From positions 4,216,001 through 4,280,000 of the forward strand of contig NZ_CP048812.1 in NCBI RefSeq assembly GCF_010977575.1: 64,000 nt of DNA, read 5' to 3'. Below are positions 9,514-22,249 of the stretch, one piece after another. The stretch comes from Halomonas socia (lineage in GTDB: Bacteria; Pseudomonadota; Gammaproteobacteria; Pseudomonadales; Halomonadaceae). A program made the translations under genes and the position numbers. The number at the start of each line of letters is the position of its first letter. The stretch's first letter is position 1. The notes beneath the pieces are model-generated. The model was not told the origin of the DNA. It was given only the letters and a program-made list of their open reading frames with translations, and ran no database searches.

Positions 9514-9975
9514 ATGAAAACCCTGCTGATCGTCGCCCATACCCCCTCCGCCAATACCCTGGCCCTGCGCGAGGCCGCCGAACGCGGTGCACGCCACTCC
9601 GAGATCGACGCCGTGGAGGTCGTGGTCAAGCCGCCGCTGGAGGCAGGCCCCGAGGACATGCTGGCCTGCGATGCCATCCTGCTCGGCACCACCGAGAATC
9701 TCGGCTATATGAGCGGCGCGCTGAAGGATTTCTTCGACCGCAGCTACTATCCGGTGCTGGAGGAAACACAGGGCCTGCCCTGCGCCCTCTATGTGCGCGC
9801 CGGCCTCGACGGCACCGGCACCCGCCGCGCAGTGGAGAGCATCGTCGGTGGGCTGCGCTGGAAATGGGTGCAGGCGCCGCTGATCCTGCACGGCGAGTGG
9901 CAGGAGGCTTTCCTCGAGCAGGTCGAGGAGCTGGCCATGAGCCTGGCGGCGGGGCTCGACGCTGGCATCCTGTAG
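9514..9975 (+). CDS. Flavodoxin-like / NAD(P)H-dependent FMN reductase family protein
   Basis: A 153-residue single-domain flavodoxin-fold protein. It has an N-terminal MKTLLIVAHTPSANT phosphate-loop strand and an isoalloxazine-contacting loop GTTENLGYMSGALKDFFDR (about residues 58-76). It is probably an FMN-binding oxidoreductase or electron carrier. It is bracketed by two terminators and so is monocistronic. The partner is unknown. Confidence 0.8.
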   Translation: MKTLLIVAHTPSANTLALREAAERGARHSEIDAVEVVVKPPLEAGPEDMLACDAILLGTTENLGYMSGALKDFFDRSYYPVLEETQGLPCALYVRAGLDGTGTRRAVESIVGGLRWKWVQAPLILHGEWQEAFLEQVEELAMSLAAGLDAGIL

Positions 9976-9981
9976 TACGCA

Positions 9982-10007
9982 AAACGGCACCCCGCAGGGT
10001 GCCGTTT
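9982..10007. terminator. Bidirectional terminator between flavodoxin-like gene and fadA
   Basis: An 11-bp perfect stem (AAACGGCACCC / GGGTGCCGTTT) with loop CGCA. The A and T ends allow it to serve both converging genes. Confidence 0.75.
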
Positions 10008-10030
10008 CGACGTCTTCTTATCAATAACGC

Positions 10031-11212
<1,182 letters not shown>

Positions 11213-11236
11213 TCACTACTCCTGTTCGTGGTGAGT

Positions 11237-13394
11237 TCAGGCGCTCTTGGCGTAGAAGGTGTCGCCGGACTTGGCCATATCGCGCAGCTTGTCGGTGGGC
11301 GCGTAAAGCGGGCCGAGCTCGTCGGCCAGGCCGTCGGCCAGCTCGACGAAGGCCGCCACGCCCATGGCGTCGATGTAGCGCAGCGCGCCGCCGCGGAACG
11401 GTGGGAAGCCGATGCCGTAGATCAGCGCCATGTCGGCCTCGGCCGGCGTAGCGACGATATCGTCCTCCAGGCAGCGCACGGTCTCCAGGCACAGCGGCAC
11501 CATCATGCGGGCGATGATCTCCTCGTCGCTGAACGTCTTCTCTTCCTTCACCACTTGCTTGACCAGGGCGTAGGCCGCGTCGTCGCTGACCTTCTTCGGC
11601 TTGCCCTTCTTGTCTTCCTCGTAGGCGTAGAAGCCCTTGTCATTCTTCTGGCCCAGGCGCTCGTTGTCGTACATCACCTGGATGGCGGTCTTGCCGTCGC
11701 GTGCCATGCGATCCGGGAAGCCCTCGGCCATCACCTCGTTGGCGTGCACCGCGGTGTCCATGCCGACCACGTCGAGCAGGTAGGCGGGGCCCATCGGCCA
11801 GCCGAATTTCTCCATCACCTTGTCGACGTGCTGGAAGTCGGCGCCCTGCTCGACCAGCAGGCTGAAGCCGCCGAAGTAGGGGAACAGCACGCGGTTGACC
11901 AGGAAGCCCGGGCAGTCGTTGACCACGATCGGTGTCTTGCCCATGGCGCGGGCATAGGCCACGGTGGCGCCCACAGCAGCGTCACTGGTCTTCTCGCCGC
12001 GGATCACCTCGACCAGCGGCATGCGGTGCACCGGGTTGAAGAAGTGCATGCCGCAGAAGTTCTCGGGGCGCTTGAGGTTCTCGGCCAGGCGGTTGATCGA
12101 GATGGTCGAGGTGTTGGAGGTGAGGATCGCCTTCTCGTCCACCAGCCCCTCGACTTCGGTGAGCACTGCGTCCTTGACCTTGGGATTCTCGACCACCGCC
12201 TCGACCACCAGGTCGACGTGGCCGAAATCACCGTAGGAGAGCGTCGGGCGGATATTGGAGAGCTTCTCGGCCATCTGCTCGGTGGTCAGCTTGTTGCGCT
12301 CGACCTGCTTGCCGAACAGCTTGCGCGCCTCCTTGAGGCCCAGCTCGATGGCCTCCTCCTTGATGTCCTTCATCAGGATCGGCGTGCCCTTGGAGGCGCT
12401 CTGGTAGGCGATACCCCCCCCATGATGCCGGCCCCCAGCACCGCGCTCTGCTTGACCGGCTGGGCCTGCTTCTCGTACTTGCCGGCCTTCTTCTTGACCA
12501 CCTGGTCGTTGAGGAACAGCCCCACCAGGTTGTAGCAGACATCGGTCAGCGCCAGCTTGGCGAAGGCCTTGGCCTCGATCGCCTGGGCGCGACCGCGCTC
12601 CTCACCGGCGCCCTTCTGGATCACCTTGATCGCCTCGATGGGCGCCGGATAGTGCGGCCCCGCCTTGCCGGCGACATAGCCCTTGGCGGTCTCGAAGACC
12701 ATCATCTGCTCGATGGGGTTGAGCTTGAGCGGGCCGGTTTTCTCGTCGCGGCGCGCCTGGTAGTCGAGTTCACCACGGTTGGCACGGGCCAGGATGTCCA
12801 GCGCCGCCGCTTCCAGCTGCTCGTTGGGTACCACGGCATCCACCGCGCCCATCTTGAGCGCAGCATCGGCACGGTTCTCGGTGCCGCCGGCGATCCATTC
12901 GATGGCGTTATCGGCGCCCACGATACGCGGCAGGCGCACGCAGCCACCCCAGCCGGGCAGGATACCCAGCTTGGTCTCGGGCAGACCGATCTTGGCCTTG
13001 TCGCCCATCACCCGGAAATCGGTGGTCAGGGTGACCTCGCAGCCGCCGCCCAGCGCCAGGCCGTTGATGGCGGTGACAGTAGGGAACGGCAGGTCTTCGA
13101 TGGCGTTGAAGATACCGTGCACCTGCTCGAGCATCTCGGCGATCTGCCCCTCGCCCTTGGAAAACATGCCGTGAAACTCGGTGATATCGGCACCGACGAT
13201 GAATACGTCCTTGGCGCTGGCGATCACCAGACCCTTGAGGTCGCTGGCCCCTGCAGCGCCTTGACCGCTTCGCCCAGCTCCGTGACCACAGCGCTGGAGA
13301 GCTTGTTGATGGACTCATCCTTCAGGTCGAAGGTCAGAGTGGCGATATTATCGCCGTTGCTGGCCACCGTAATGGCATTGCCTTGATAGATCAT
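11237..13394 (-). CDS. fadB: Fatty-acid oxidation complex alpha subunit FadB, interrupted by two frameshifts
   Basis: Enoyl-CoA hydratase / 3-hydroxyacyl-CoA dehydrogenase. Joining three frames gives about 719 residues, the normal FadB length (E. coli 729). The N-terminal part starts at ATG 13394 ([14 protein letters not shown]). The crotonase core follows in another frame ([21 protein letters not shown]). The dehydrogenase half resumes after a second break just past the Rossmann VLGAGIMGG. Both breaks fit loss of one G from a G run on the coding strand: 4 instead of 5 at 13248-13251, and 8 instead of 9 at 12413-12420. As written the gene is broken, yet every segment is otherwise well conserved, so sequence error is likelier than decay. 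Confidence 0.85.
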
Positions 13395-13587
13395 CCGCGA
13401 AACTCCACGATTTCATACGGCCGTTTGATTGTCGAACAGCTTGGTCCAGCTTGGCGTCGGCGTCAAGCCCGCGGCGGCCGCCCTCCACCAAAGTCGTGCC
13501 TGGGGCAGTGGGTGTCGCCGTTTCTCGACTCCGCCTGTCATAGTAAGGCTGCTAGCCTCTACGCTTTTCCCGGAGATTGCCAACGGC

Positions 13588-14756
13588 ATGACCACCCCCT
13601 GCGAGCCCCCGAGCCTGCCGCTCCGCCGCCGCGCCATCCAGCCCGCGCCGCACGACTGGCGCGTGCCCAGCATGGCGTGGAGCGGCTGATCGAACGAGTT
13701 CGCCCCTATCTGTGGGTATGGCCGCTGATCGCCTTCGGCGCTGGCGTGGCGAGCTTCTTCCTGGTCGACCGCCAACAGTGGCTGGGAGCGGCCCTGGCGC
13801 TAGGCATGCTGCTGGCCTGGCTACTGCTGCTCTCGGAGAGCGTGATCGGCCGCGCCCTGTCGCGGCGCGGCTATCCGACCCTGCCGCGCGGTGCGACAAC
13901 CTTCATCGCCCAACTGATCCACCAGGAGACACTGTTCTTCAGCCTGCCGTTCCTGCTCGCCACCACGGTCTGGGCCAGCGGCCAGGCGCTGTTCACGCTG
14001 CTGATCCTGGGACTTGCCTTACTCTCCATCCTCGATCCGCTCTACTTCAAGCTCGCCGAGCGCTATCGCTGGATCTATTTCGCCTTTCATGCCCAATGCG
14101 TATTCGTGGTGGTGCTGGTGACTCTGCCGATCATGCTGCAGCTCACCACCAGCGAGAGCCTGTTCTATGCATTGGCACTGATGGTGATATTCAGCCTGCC
14201 CAGCCTGATGCATCTGGTCCAGCCCACGCGGCTGCGCAGCTGGCTGGCCATGTTCGGACTGGCACTGCTGCTGGCCGGTGCCGGCTGGGCGGGGCGCGCC
14301 TGGGTACCGCCAGCCAACCTGTGGCTGACCGGCAGCGCGCTGTCGCCTAGCCTCGACGTCGAGTCGCGCACTCCCCGCGGCAGCGTGGCATTGACCCGCA
14401 ACGCGCTGACCGTCAGCGGCCTGTATGCCTACACCGCGATACGCGCGCCGCGCGGGCTGCAGGAGGAGATCTACCACGAATGGCGCCATGACGGCGAACT
14501 GATCGACCGCATTGCGCTGACCATCCACGGCGGGCGCCAGCAGGGCTACCGTGCCTGGAGTCGCAAGCAGAACTTTCCTGTCGAGGCCGGGGGCCGCTGG
14601 CGAATCGATATCGTCACCGCCTCCGGCCAGCGTCTTGGCGTGCTGCGCTTCACGGTCAGCGACTCGCCAGCAAGCGCGGACATGGCCGATGGGCAGATCA
14701 CATCGCCCCCGGGCATCCCGGGACTCGACCTTCGCCGGCTGGTGCCCGGCGGGTGA
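13588..14756 (+). CDS. DUF5924/DUF2914 membrane protein, frameshifted near its start
   Basis: A protein with several N-terminal membrane segments (WVWPLIAFGAGVASFFLV, then about five more) and a C-terminal DUF2914-like domain (IYHEWRHDGELIDRIAL... RWRIDIVTASGQRLG). The natural start is the ATG at 13588, with GGAG twelve bases upstream, but that frame stops at 13689. Adding one C to the run at 13595-13599 would give MTTPLRAPEP... and join it to the long frame. The alternative is a GTG at 13677, which would shorten the cytosolic N-terminus. Its function is unknown; DUF2914 occurs in envelope proteins. Confidence 0.7.
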
Positions 14757-14872
14757 TGATCCGCACGCAAACGTGTTAACGATGAAATGAATAAGCACAG
14801 AAGCGCATAAGGCTTGCATTGCAGGCGCGCGGTTCGGACAATTCATTGATTCGCCTGCGAACCGGCCTGACT

Positions 14873-15331
14873 ATGTCCAATCTTTCTCCACACCAGAACA
14901 TCGGCACCAAGTTGAATCGCGTGCCGCGCCTGTGGCGCGCGATCATCGACAAGCGCCTGGCCCCTCTCGAGCTGACCCAGACCCGCTGGATCACGCTCTA
15001 TCATCTATGGCGCCTGGGCGACGGCCAGCCGCAGTGCGACCTGGCGCGGGTGATCGGCGTCGAGGCGCCTTCTCTTGTGCGCACCCTCGACCAGCTCGCC
15101 GAGCAGGGCCTGGTGGAGCGCTGCCCCTGCGACCAGGATCGCCGCACCAAGCGCATCCACTTGACCCCTGCTGCCATGCCGCTGCTGCAGCAGATCGACA
15201 CGGTGGTCAAGGAGGCACGCGAGGAGATGCTGGCGGGCCTCAGCGACGGCGACATTGCCCGCCTGGACGACTACCTGACCCGCATCGAGGAGAATGGCCT
15301 GGCGATCCAGAGCCGCGAAAGCGACGAGTGA
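14873..15331 (+). CDS. slyA: SlyA-type MarR-family regulator
   Basis: A 152-residue winged-helix regulator. The DNA-binding part covers about residues 28-95 (WITLYHLWRLGDGQPQCDLARVIGVEAPSLVRTLDQL, then wing residues CDQDRRTKRIHLTP). The whole resembles E. coli SlyA, which counters H-NS-like repression at many promoters. I chose the ATG at 14873, giving MSNLSPHQNIG; longer starts add no conserved sequence. It is monocistronic. Confidence 0.85.
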   Translation: MSNLSPHQNIGTKLNRVPRLWRAIIDKRLAPLELTQTRWITLYHLWRLGDGQPQCDLARVIGVEAPSLVRTLDQLAEQGLVERCPCDQDRRTKRIHLTPAAMPLLQQIDTVVKEAREEMLAGLSDGDIARLDDYLTRIEENGLAIQSRESDE

Positions 15332-15365
15332 GCCACCGTTCACGGCTCGCTCGAGCCGCGTGCTG

Positions 15366-15885
15366 TCACTTCACCAGCGGCTTGAGGGTACTCGGTCTGT
15401 CCGGCCGGCCCGCCAGGCTATCGCGCAGCGTGGCCATGGCACCGAGATAGCTATCGAAGCGCTCAGGCCCTTGCGACTCATACCACCACAGCGTCAATCC
15501 GCGCACGTCCGACTCCAGCACCAGGGCATCCTGGGGCAGGCGCGTAAGCAACGCCTCGAGCCGCTGGAACACCTCATCCGGCAGCGGGCGCAATGGCTCG
15601 ATCCGCCAGCGCCAGCCGTGGCATACCGACTTGAGCACGCCGCTGGAGGCGCTCTCGCGCACCGCCACGAAGCGCGGCCCGGGCTCCTCCCCGGATACCC
15701 CAGCGATAGCTGGGCATCTGCTTGCCGGCGGCGTGCAGCGGCGGCGCGGCCAGCTTGACCCTGACGCCGGCCTTACGGGCATGCTCACGCAGCCGGGCCA
15801 CCCGCTTCTGCTTGGGGCTCGGCTTGAGCCACATCACCGGCGACACGATCAGTGCCACGATAAACGCGATCAACAACCAGTTCAT
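15366..15885 (-). CDS. Membrane-anchored protein of unknown function, frameshifted
   Basis: The start MNWLLIAFIVALIVSPVMWLKPS (ATG 15885) is a single N-terminal membrane anchor. A basic stretch follows, and after a frame change a soluble domain resumes (EEPGPRFVAVRES... WWYESQGPERFDSYLGAMATLRD). The two frames join if one base of the CCCC at 15698-15701 is surplus. The joined product is about 172 residues. I recall similar short proteins in Pseudomonas and Halomonas, sometimes loosely called YajC-like, but real YajC motifs are absent. Function unknown. Confidence 0.55.
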
Positions 15886-16029
15886 GCCTGCCGTCCATCC
15901 TCTACAAAAGATGCTAAAACGTTGATATAGATCGTTGTGAGACGCCGCCAGCCGGCCTAGAGTGGAAGGCAAGACGAGTCACTCTGCATATTCAGAGAAT
16001 TCCACCAACCTCGCCACGGGAGGTGCCCC

Positions 16030-16485
16030 ATGAGCAACGAATATCGTCACGTGCTGGTCGCTGTCGACCTTACCAAGGATTCCCACAAGGTGCTCGAGCG
16101 GGCCCTGCCCATCGCCGAGCGTAACGCCGCCAAGCTATCGATCATGCACACCCTCGAGCCGCTGGGCTTCGCCTACGGCGGCGATATCCCCATGGACCTG
16201 ACCAGCATCCAGGACCAGCTCGACGATCACGCCAAGCATCGCCTGGCCGAGATCGCCGATCCGCATAACGTGCCGGCCGAGAACCAGCACGTGGTGGTGG
16301 GCATGCCGGATACCGAGATTCACCGCTTCGCCGAGGAGCACGGCGTCGACCTGATCGTGGTCGGCTCCCACGGCCGTCACGGCTTCGCACTGCTGCTGGG
16401 CTCCACCTCCACCGGCGTGCTGCACGGCGCCAAGTGCGACGTGCTGGCAGTCCGCGTCGGCAAGGATGGCGAAACCGACGAGTGA
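16030..16485 (+). CDS. Universal stress protein, UspA family
   Basis: A 151-residue single-Usp-domain protein. It has the ATP-binding pattern G-2x-G-9x-G(S/T) in GSHGRHGFALLLGSTS (about residues 116-131), so it probably binds ATP. The ATG follows GGGAGGTGCCCC. It is monocistronic, facing uup. UspA proteins accumulate in starvation and stress and are dimeric and cytosolic. Confidence 0.9.
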   Translation: MSNEYRHVLVAVDLTKDSHKVLERALPIAERNAAKLSIMHTLEPLGFAYGGDIPMDLTSIQDQLDDHAKHRLAEIADPHNVPAENQHVVVGMPDTEIHRFAEEHGVDLIVVGSHGRHGFALLLGSTSTGVLHGAKCDVLAVRVGKDGETDE

Positions 16486-16560
16486 ACCAGCATGTCTCTC
16501 GACTCAGCGACTGGGGACGCTGAGAGTTCGCGTAACGAGCGATGATAGGTTGATCGCCGC

Positions 16561-18483
<1,923 letters not shown>

Positions 18484-18604
18484 GCTTTTACCACCTCGTT
18501 TACATGCGCTAAGGGGGGCTAGTGTAACGCATGCCCGCCCCGGCGTGGTCGCCGCTACCGCCTTGCAGGTACAATGCGCCCTCGATTTACCAAGGGAGCC
18601 TGGC

Positions 18605-19483
18605 GTGGCCGAGCCAACCGACACCTTCGATGACTTTCTGCCCGAGGCACTGCAGCGGGTCAGCCCCACTTCGCTAGTGGATATCGGTGCCAACCTCACT
18701 CATGCGAGCTTCAGCCATGACCTCGATGCCGTGCTGGGGCGTGCTCGAGCGGCCAATGTGGGCGAGCTGATCCTGACCGGCACCGACCGCGAGCACGCCG
18801 CCCAGGCGGTCGAGCTGGCGCGTCGCCATGTCGGCCGCTCTCCCAGCCTGTATGCTACTGCCGGCGTACACCCCCACGATGCCAGCCAGTGGGGCAGCAC
18901 CCTTGAGGCCGACATGCGCGAGCTGCACCGCCAGCCCGAGGTGGTCGCGGTAGGCGAATGCGGCCTCGACTTCAACCGCAATTTCTCCACCCCCGTCGAG
19001 CAGGAGCATGCCTTCGAGGCCCAACTGGGCCTGGCCGTGGAGAGCGGCCTGCCGCTGTTCATCCACGAGCGCGATGCCGGCAGCCGCATGCTGGAAATCC
19101 TCAAGGCCTGGCGTGACGATATTTCTCAGGCAGTCGTGCACTGCTTCACCGGCGAGCGTGCCACGCTCTACGGCTATCTGGATCTCGACCTTCACATCGG
19201 CCTGACCGGCTGGATCTGCGACGAGCGCCGCGGCCATCACCTGCGCGAGCTGGTCGGCGAGATTCCCGCCAACCGGCTGATGCTGGAAACCGACTGCCCC
19301 TATCTGCTGCCGCGCCATTTACCTGCCAAACTCAAGGGACGGCGCCACGAACCGGCCCTGCTACCCTGGATTGCCGCCGAGATCGCCCACTGGCGCGGCG
19401 ACGATGAGACCACCCTGGCCAGGGCTACCAGCGACACGGCACGCCGCTTCTTTCGCCTGAACGCGTCCCACGAGGAGACCTGA
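18605..19483 (+). CDS. tatD: TatD-family metal-dependent DNase
   Basis: A 292-residue TIM-barrel hydrolase close to E. coli TatD itself: DIGANLTH near residue 25, AGVHPHDASQW, VGECGLDFNRNFSTP with the metal-bridging Glu, HCFTGE, and ETDCPYLLPR. Known TatD is a 3'-5' exonuclease acting in DNA repair and quality control. GTG start at 18605 with AAGGGAG eight bases upstream. The next gene begins one base after its stop, so the two form an operon. Confidence 0.9.
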   Translation: MAEPTDTFDDFLPEALQRVSPTSLVDIGANLTHASFSHDLDAVLGRARAANVGELILTGTDREHAAQAVELARRHVGRSPSLYATAGVHPHDASQWGSTLEADMRELHRQPEVVAVGECGLDFNRNFSTPVEQEHAFEAQLGLAVESGLPLFIHERDAGSRMLEILKAWRDDISQAVVHCFTGERATLYGYLDLDLHIGLTGWICDERRGHHLRELVGEIPANRLMLETDCPYLLPRHLPAKLKGRRHEPALLPWIAAEIAHWRGDDETTLARATSDTARRFFRLNASHEET

Positions 19484-19484
19484 C

Positions 19485-19964
19485 ATGGCCGATTTTCCTG
19501 GCTTCATTGCCGTCGAGACCGGCGAGGATGGCGGCCTGCCGCTGGCCATCGCCTGGGCGCTGGCCGACGGTCAGGTCAAGCACACCCTGATCCAGCCCGA
19601 CGACGACTGGCTCAACGACGAGCTGATCTCGCTGGGCGACTACAGCCTCGAGGAGCTCGAGAACCTCGGGGTCAGCCCGCTGGACGTGATCCGCGAGCTG
19701 GAGAACGACCACTTCAGCGCCACCCTCTACACCGCTGGCGTCAGCGACGACGAGGCCGCGCTGTCGCGGCTGTTCGATGTCTTCGGGCTCGACCCCTTCG
19801 TCGAGCTGGCCCCCGCCGAGTCGCTATATGCCGATCTCGCGCCAGGGGAATGGGCACGCGCACGAGGCGAACTGTTCGGCGAGCTGGGCATGGAGCCGAT
19901 GCGCCCAGAGCAGGAGGTGCAGGTAATGCTGGCGCTGCATCAGCGCCTGGCGGAAGAGAGTTGA
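19485..19964 (+). CDS. Conserved hypothetical protein downstream of tatD
   Basis: A 159-residue acidic soluble protein that I do not recognise with certainty. The opening FPGFIAVETGEDGG loosely resembles the first strand of RNase H-fold exonucleases (DxExG), with further acidic clusters (DDDWLNDE). The essential later motifs are not clear, so no function is claimed. It starts one base after tatD and probably shares its transcript. A REP element begins about 25 bp after its stop. Confidence 0.6.
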   Translation: MADFPGFIAVETGEDGGLPLAIAWALADGQVKHTLIQPDDDWLNDELISLGDYSLEELENLGVSPLDVIRELENDHFSATLYTAGVSDDEAALSRLFDVFGLDPFVELAPAESLYADLAPGEWARARGELFGELGMEPMRPEQEVQVMLALHQRLAEES

Positions 19965-19987
19965 AGTGGGAGTGGCGCCAAGGCCAA

Positions 19988-20070
19988 TGTAGGAGCGGCT
20001 TTAGCCACGATGGGGTTGGCTTGACTAGCAGCGCTGCGCACTGCAATCGCGACTGAAGTCGCTCCTACAC
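19988..20070. repeat. REP inverted-repeat pair (REPIN-like)
   Basis: Two opposed arms, TGTAGGAGCGGCTTTAGCC (19988-20006) and the reverse complement of TGTAGGAGCGACTTCAGTCG (20051-20070), flank about 45 bp. This is the classic GTAGGAGCGGC...-type REP of pseudomonads and relatives. The right arm overlaps the 3' end of epmC and supplies its last codons. Confidence 0.85.
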
Positions 20071-20630
20071 TGGGTTGGTGGACTGACGCGGCCTCTACCT
20101 GCGAGGCCGAGTTCAATGGCCGTCTGCAGCGCGCTCCCCTGCTGATAATACGCCCTAAGCGCGACCACCAGCATAGCCGCTCGCTGCGGTAACCCCTCCT
20201 CGCGATACTGCGCGGCGCGCGCCTCGACGCGGCGCCGAAAGGCATCGCGGTCCACTTTCACCTCGCCGAGATTGTCGACGCTGACGTTGAAAGGATACCC
20301 GCAGGCCTCGGCCAACAGCAGCTCCAGCGCCTGGGGCGCCACCTCGGCACTCTCGAAGGCCCGCTGCTGCTCGGCGTCGCGGCCATCGGGCAGGTACCAG
20401 TAGCCATAGTCCTCGAGCCGGCGACGTCGTGTGCCGGCAATGCACCAGTGGCTGGTCTCATGCAGTGCGCTGGCATAGAAGCCGCGCGCGAAGATTACCC
20501 GATGGTAGTCGCAGCGCTCATCCGCCGGCAGATAGAGGGGTTCATCGCCGCCGCGTACCAGCCGAGTGCGGTAATCGGGCATGAACAGCCCGTCGAACAG
20601 CGCAATGATATCGTCCAGCCGGTGGGTCAC
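20025..20630 (-). CDS. epmC: EF-P hydroxylase EpmC (YfcM), C-terminus encoded by a REP
   Basis: Close to E. coli YfcM/EpmC, which hydroxylates the beta-lysyl-lysine on elongation factor P. Key features are HETSHWCIAG (metal-binding histidines), YGYWYLPDGRDAEQQ and EACGYPFNVSVDNLGE. I chose the GTG at 20630, with GGAGAG four bases upstream; another GTG lies at 20654. The last 14 residues (CRSDFSRDCSAQRC) and the stop come from the REP arm, so the native C-terminus was replaced or extended by REP insertion. The conserved catalytic region is intact, so activity is probably retained. Confidence 0.85.
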   Translation of the reverse strand: MTHRLDDIIALFDGLFMPDYRTRLVRGGDEPLYLPADERCDYHRVIFARGFYASALHETSHWCIAGTRRRRLEDYGYWYLPDGRDAEQQRAFESAEVAPQALELLLAEACGYPFNVSVDNLGEVKVDRDAFRRRVEARAAQYREEGLPQRAAMLVVALRAYYQQGSALQTAIELGLAGRGRVSPPTQCRSDFSRDCSAQRC

Positions 20631-20800
20631 GAGGCTCTCCGCTCGGAAATTCACGTTGCGCAGTATAAAGCCCCGGCAAGCGGGCGGAAATCCCTATGCC
20701 TTGCTAGACTATCAGGCCCGGACAAACCTGACCAAGCAGTCAGGCCTTATTCGGGCACCGGGATCGGGTGCCCGGTATCTTCGAGAAGGAGTATCCCCCC

Positions 20801-22249
20801 TTGGTGCAGTTCCGCTCTTCGCTGCTGACACGCTCGCGTACCGAAACCCGCCTGCTGATGCGCCTGGCGCTGCCGATCTGCGGCGCCCAGCTGGCCCAGG
20901 CCGGCATGGGCGTCACCGACGTGATGATGACCGGTCGGCTGAGCGCCGCCGACCTCGCCGCGGTATCGGTGGGGTCGAGTCTGTGGATGCCGCTGATGCT
21001 GTTCATGACCGGCACCCTGATGGGGCTGACGCCGATCGTCGCCCAGCTGCTGGGCGGTGGCAACGTCGAGCGGATTCGCCCCAATGTACACCAGGCGCTG
21101 TGGGTAGCACTGGCGCTCGGCCTGGTCGCAGCACTGCTGCTGTGGTTCACGGTGATGCCGATCTTCCGGCTGATGAACGTACCCGAGCACGTCGCGGAGC
21201 TGTCTGCCGCCTATTTGGCGGCAGTGGCTTTCGGTATGCCCGGGGTGGCGCTGTTCCAGGCGCTGCGGGCCTTCTCCGATGGCATGAACCACACCCGCCC
21301 GTCACTGTGGATCAGCTTGGTCGGGCTGGGCGTCAACGTCCCCGCCAACTACCTGCTGATTTACGGTGGTGACGGCCTGGTGGCGCTGTTTGGCCCGAGT
21401 CTGGCAGCGCCGCTGGCCGGTTTCCCGGCCCTCGGCGCCATGGGCTGCGGTATCGCGACGGCGCTGTCGATGTGGGTGATGAGCCTGGCCATGCTGCTGT
21501 ATACCCGCCGCTCGCGGGCGTACGCTCCGGTGAGCCTGTGGCACTCGCCAACGCCGCCACGCCGCGCGATGATCGGCGAACTGCTCCACATTGGCGTGCC
21601 GATCGGTGTGGCAATCTTCGTCGAGGTCACCCTGTTCACGCTGATCGCATTGTTCATCGCCAGCTTCGGCGAAGTGGTGGTGGCCGGCCACCAGGTAGCG
21701 CTCAACTTCACCTCGATCCTGTTCATGCTGCCACTGTCGCTGGGCATGGCGCTGACGGTGCGGGTCGGCAATACCCTCGGCGCCGGCAAGCCGGAGCTGA
21801 CCCGCTTCGTGGCCTGGAACGGTATCGCCGTGTGCGTGCTGGTGGCCGGCATCAACAACCTGATTCTGTGGTTCGCCTCGGAACCGGTGATCGCGCTTTA
21901 CACTCACAATGGCGAGGTACAGCGGTTGGCGCTGTCGCTGATCGTGCTGGCGATGATCTATCAAGTCTCCGATGCGCTACAGATCAACATGGCCGGCGCG
22001 CTACGCGGCTATAAGGATACCCGCATCATCATGGCCATCACCTTGGTGTCGTATTGGCTGGTGGGCCTGCTGGGCGGCCACTGGCTGGGTACCCGCGGCC
22101 TCGGCGCCTGGCTCAACCCGCTGGGGATCTACGGCTACTGGATCGGGTTGGTGCTGGGTCTTACGCTGGCGGCGGTACTGCTGGGGCTGCGCCTGGACCG
22201 GATCAGCAAGGCAGTGAAAGATGGACGATGGCAGATTCCCCGCAGCTGA
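20801..22249 (+). CDS. MATE-family multidrug/cation efflux transporter (NorM-like)
   Basis: Inner-membrane antiporter, about 482 residues with twelve hydrophobic segments in two similar halves (LALPICGAQLAQAGMGVTDVMMTGR... and IGVPIGVAIFVEVTLF...). It is related to NorM/YdhE and should expel cationic drugs using sodium or protons. Start choice: AAGGAG (20786-20791) sits nine bases before TTG 20801 and twelve before GTG 20804; an upstream start at 20768 has no site. The stop overlaps the next gene by 29 bp. Confidence 0.85.
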   Translation: MVQFRSSLLTRSRTETRLLMRLALPICGAQLAQAGMGVTDVMMTGRLSAADLAAVSVGSSLWMPLMLFMTGTLMGLTPIVAQLLGGGNVERIRPNVHQALWVALALGLVAALLLWFTVMPIFRLMNVPEHVAELSAAYLAAVAFGMPGVALFQALRAFSDGMNHTRPSLWISLVGLGVNVPANYLLIYGGDGLVALFGPSLAAPLAGFPALGAMGCGIATALSMWVMSLAMLLYTRRSRAYAPVSLWHSPTPPRRAMIGELLHIGVPIGVAIFVEVTLFTLIALFIASFGEVVVAGHQVALNFTSILFMLPLSLGMALTVRVGNTLGAGKPELTRFVAWNGIAVCVLVAGINNLILWFASEPVIALYTHNGEVQRLALSLIVLAMIYQVSDALQINMAGALRGYKDTRIIMAITLVSYWLVGLLGGHWLGTRGLGAWLNPLGIYGYWIGLVLGLTLAAVLLGLRLDRISKAVKDGRWQIPRS

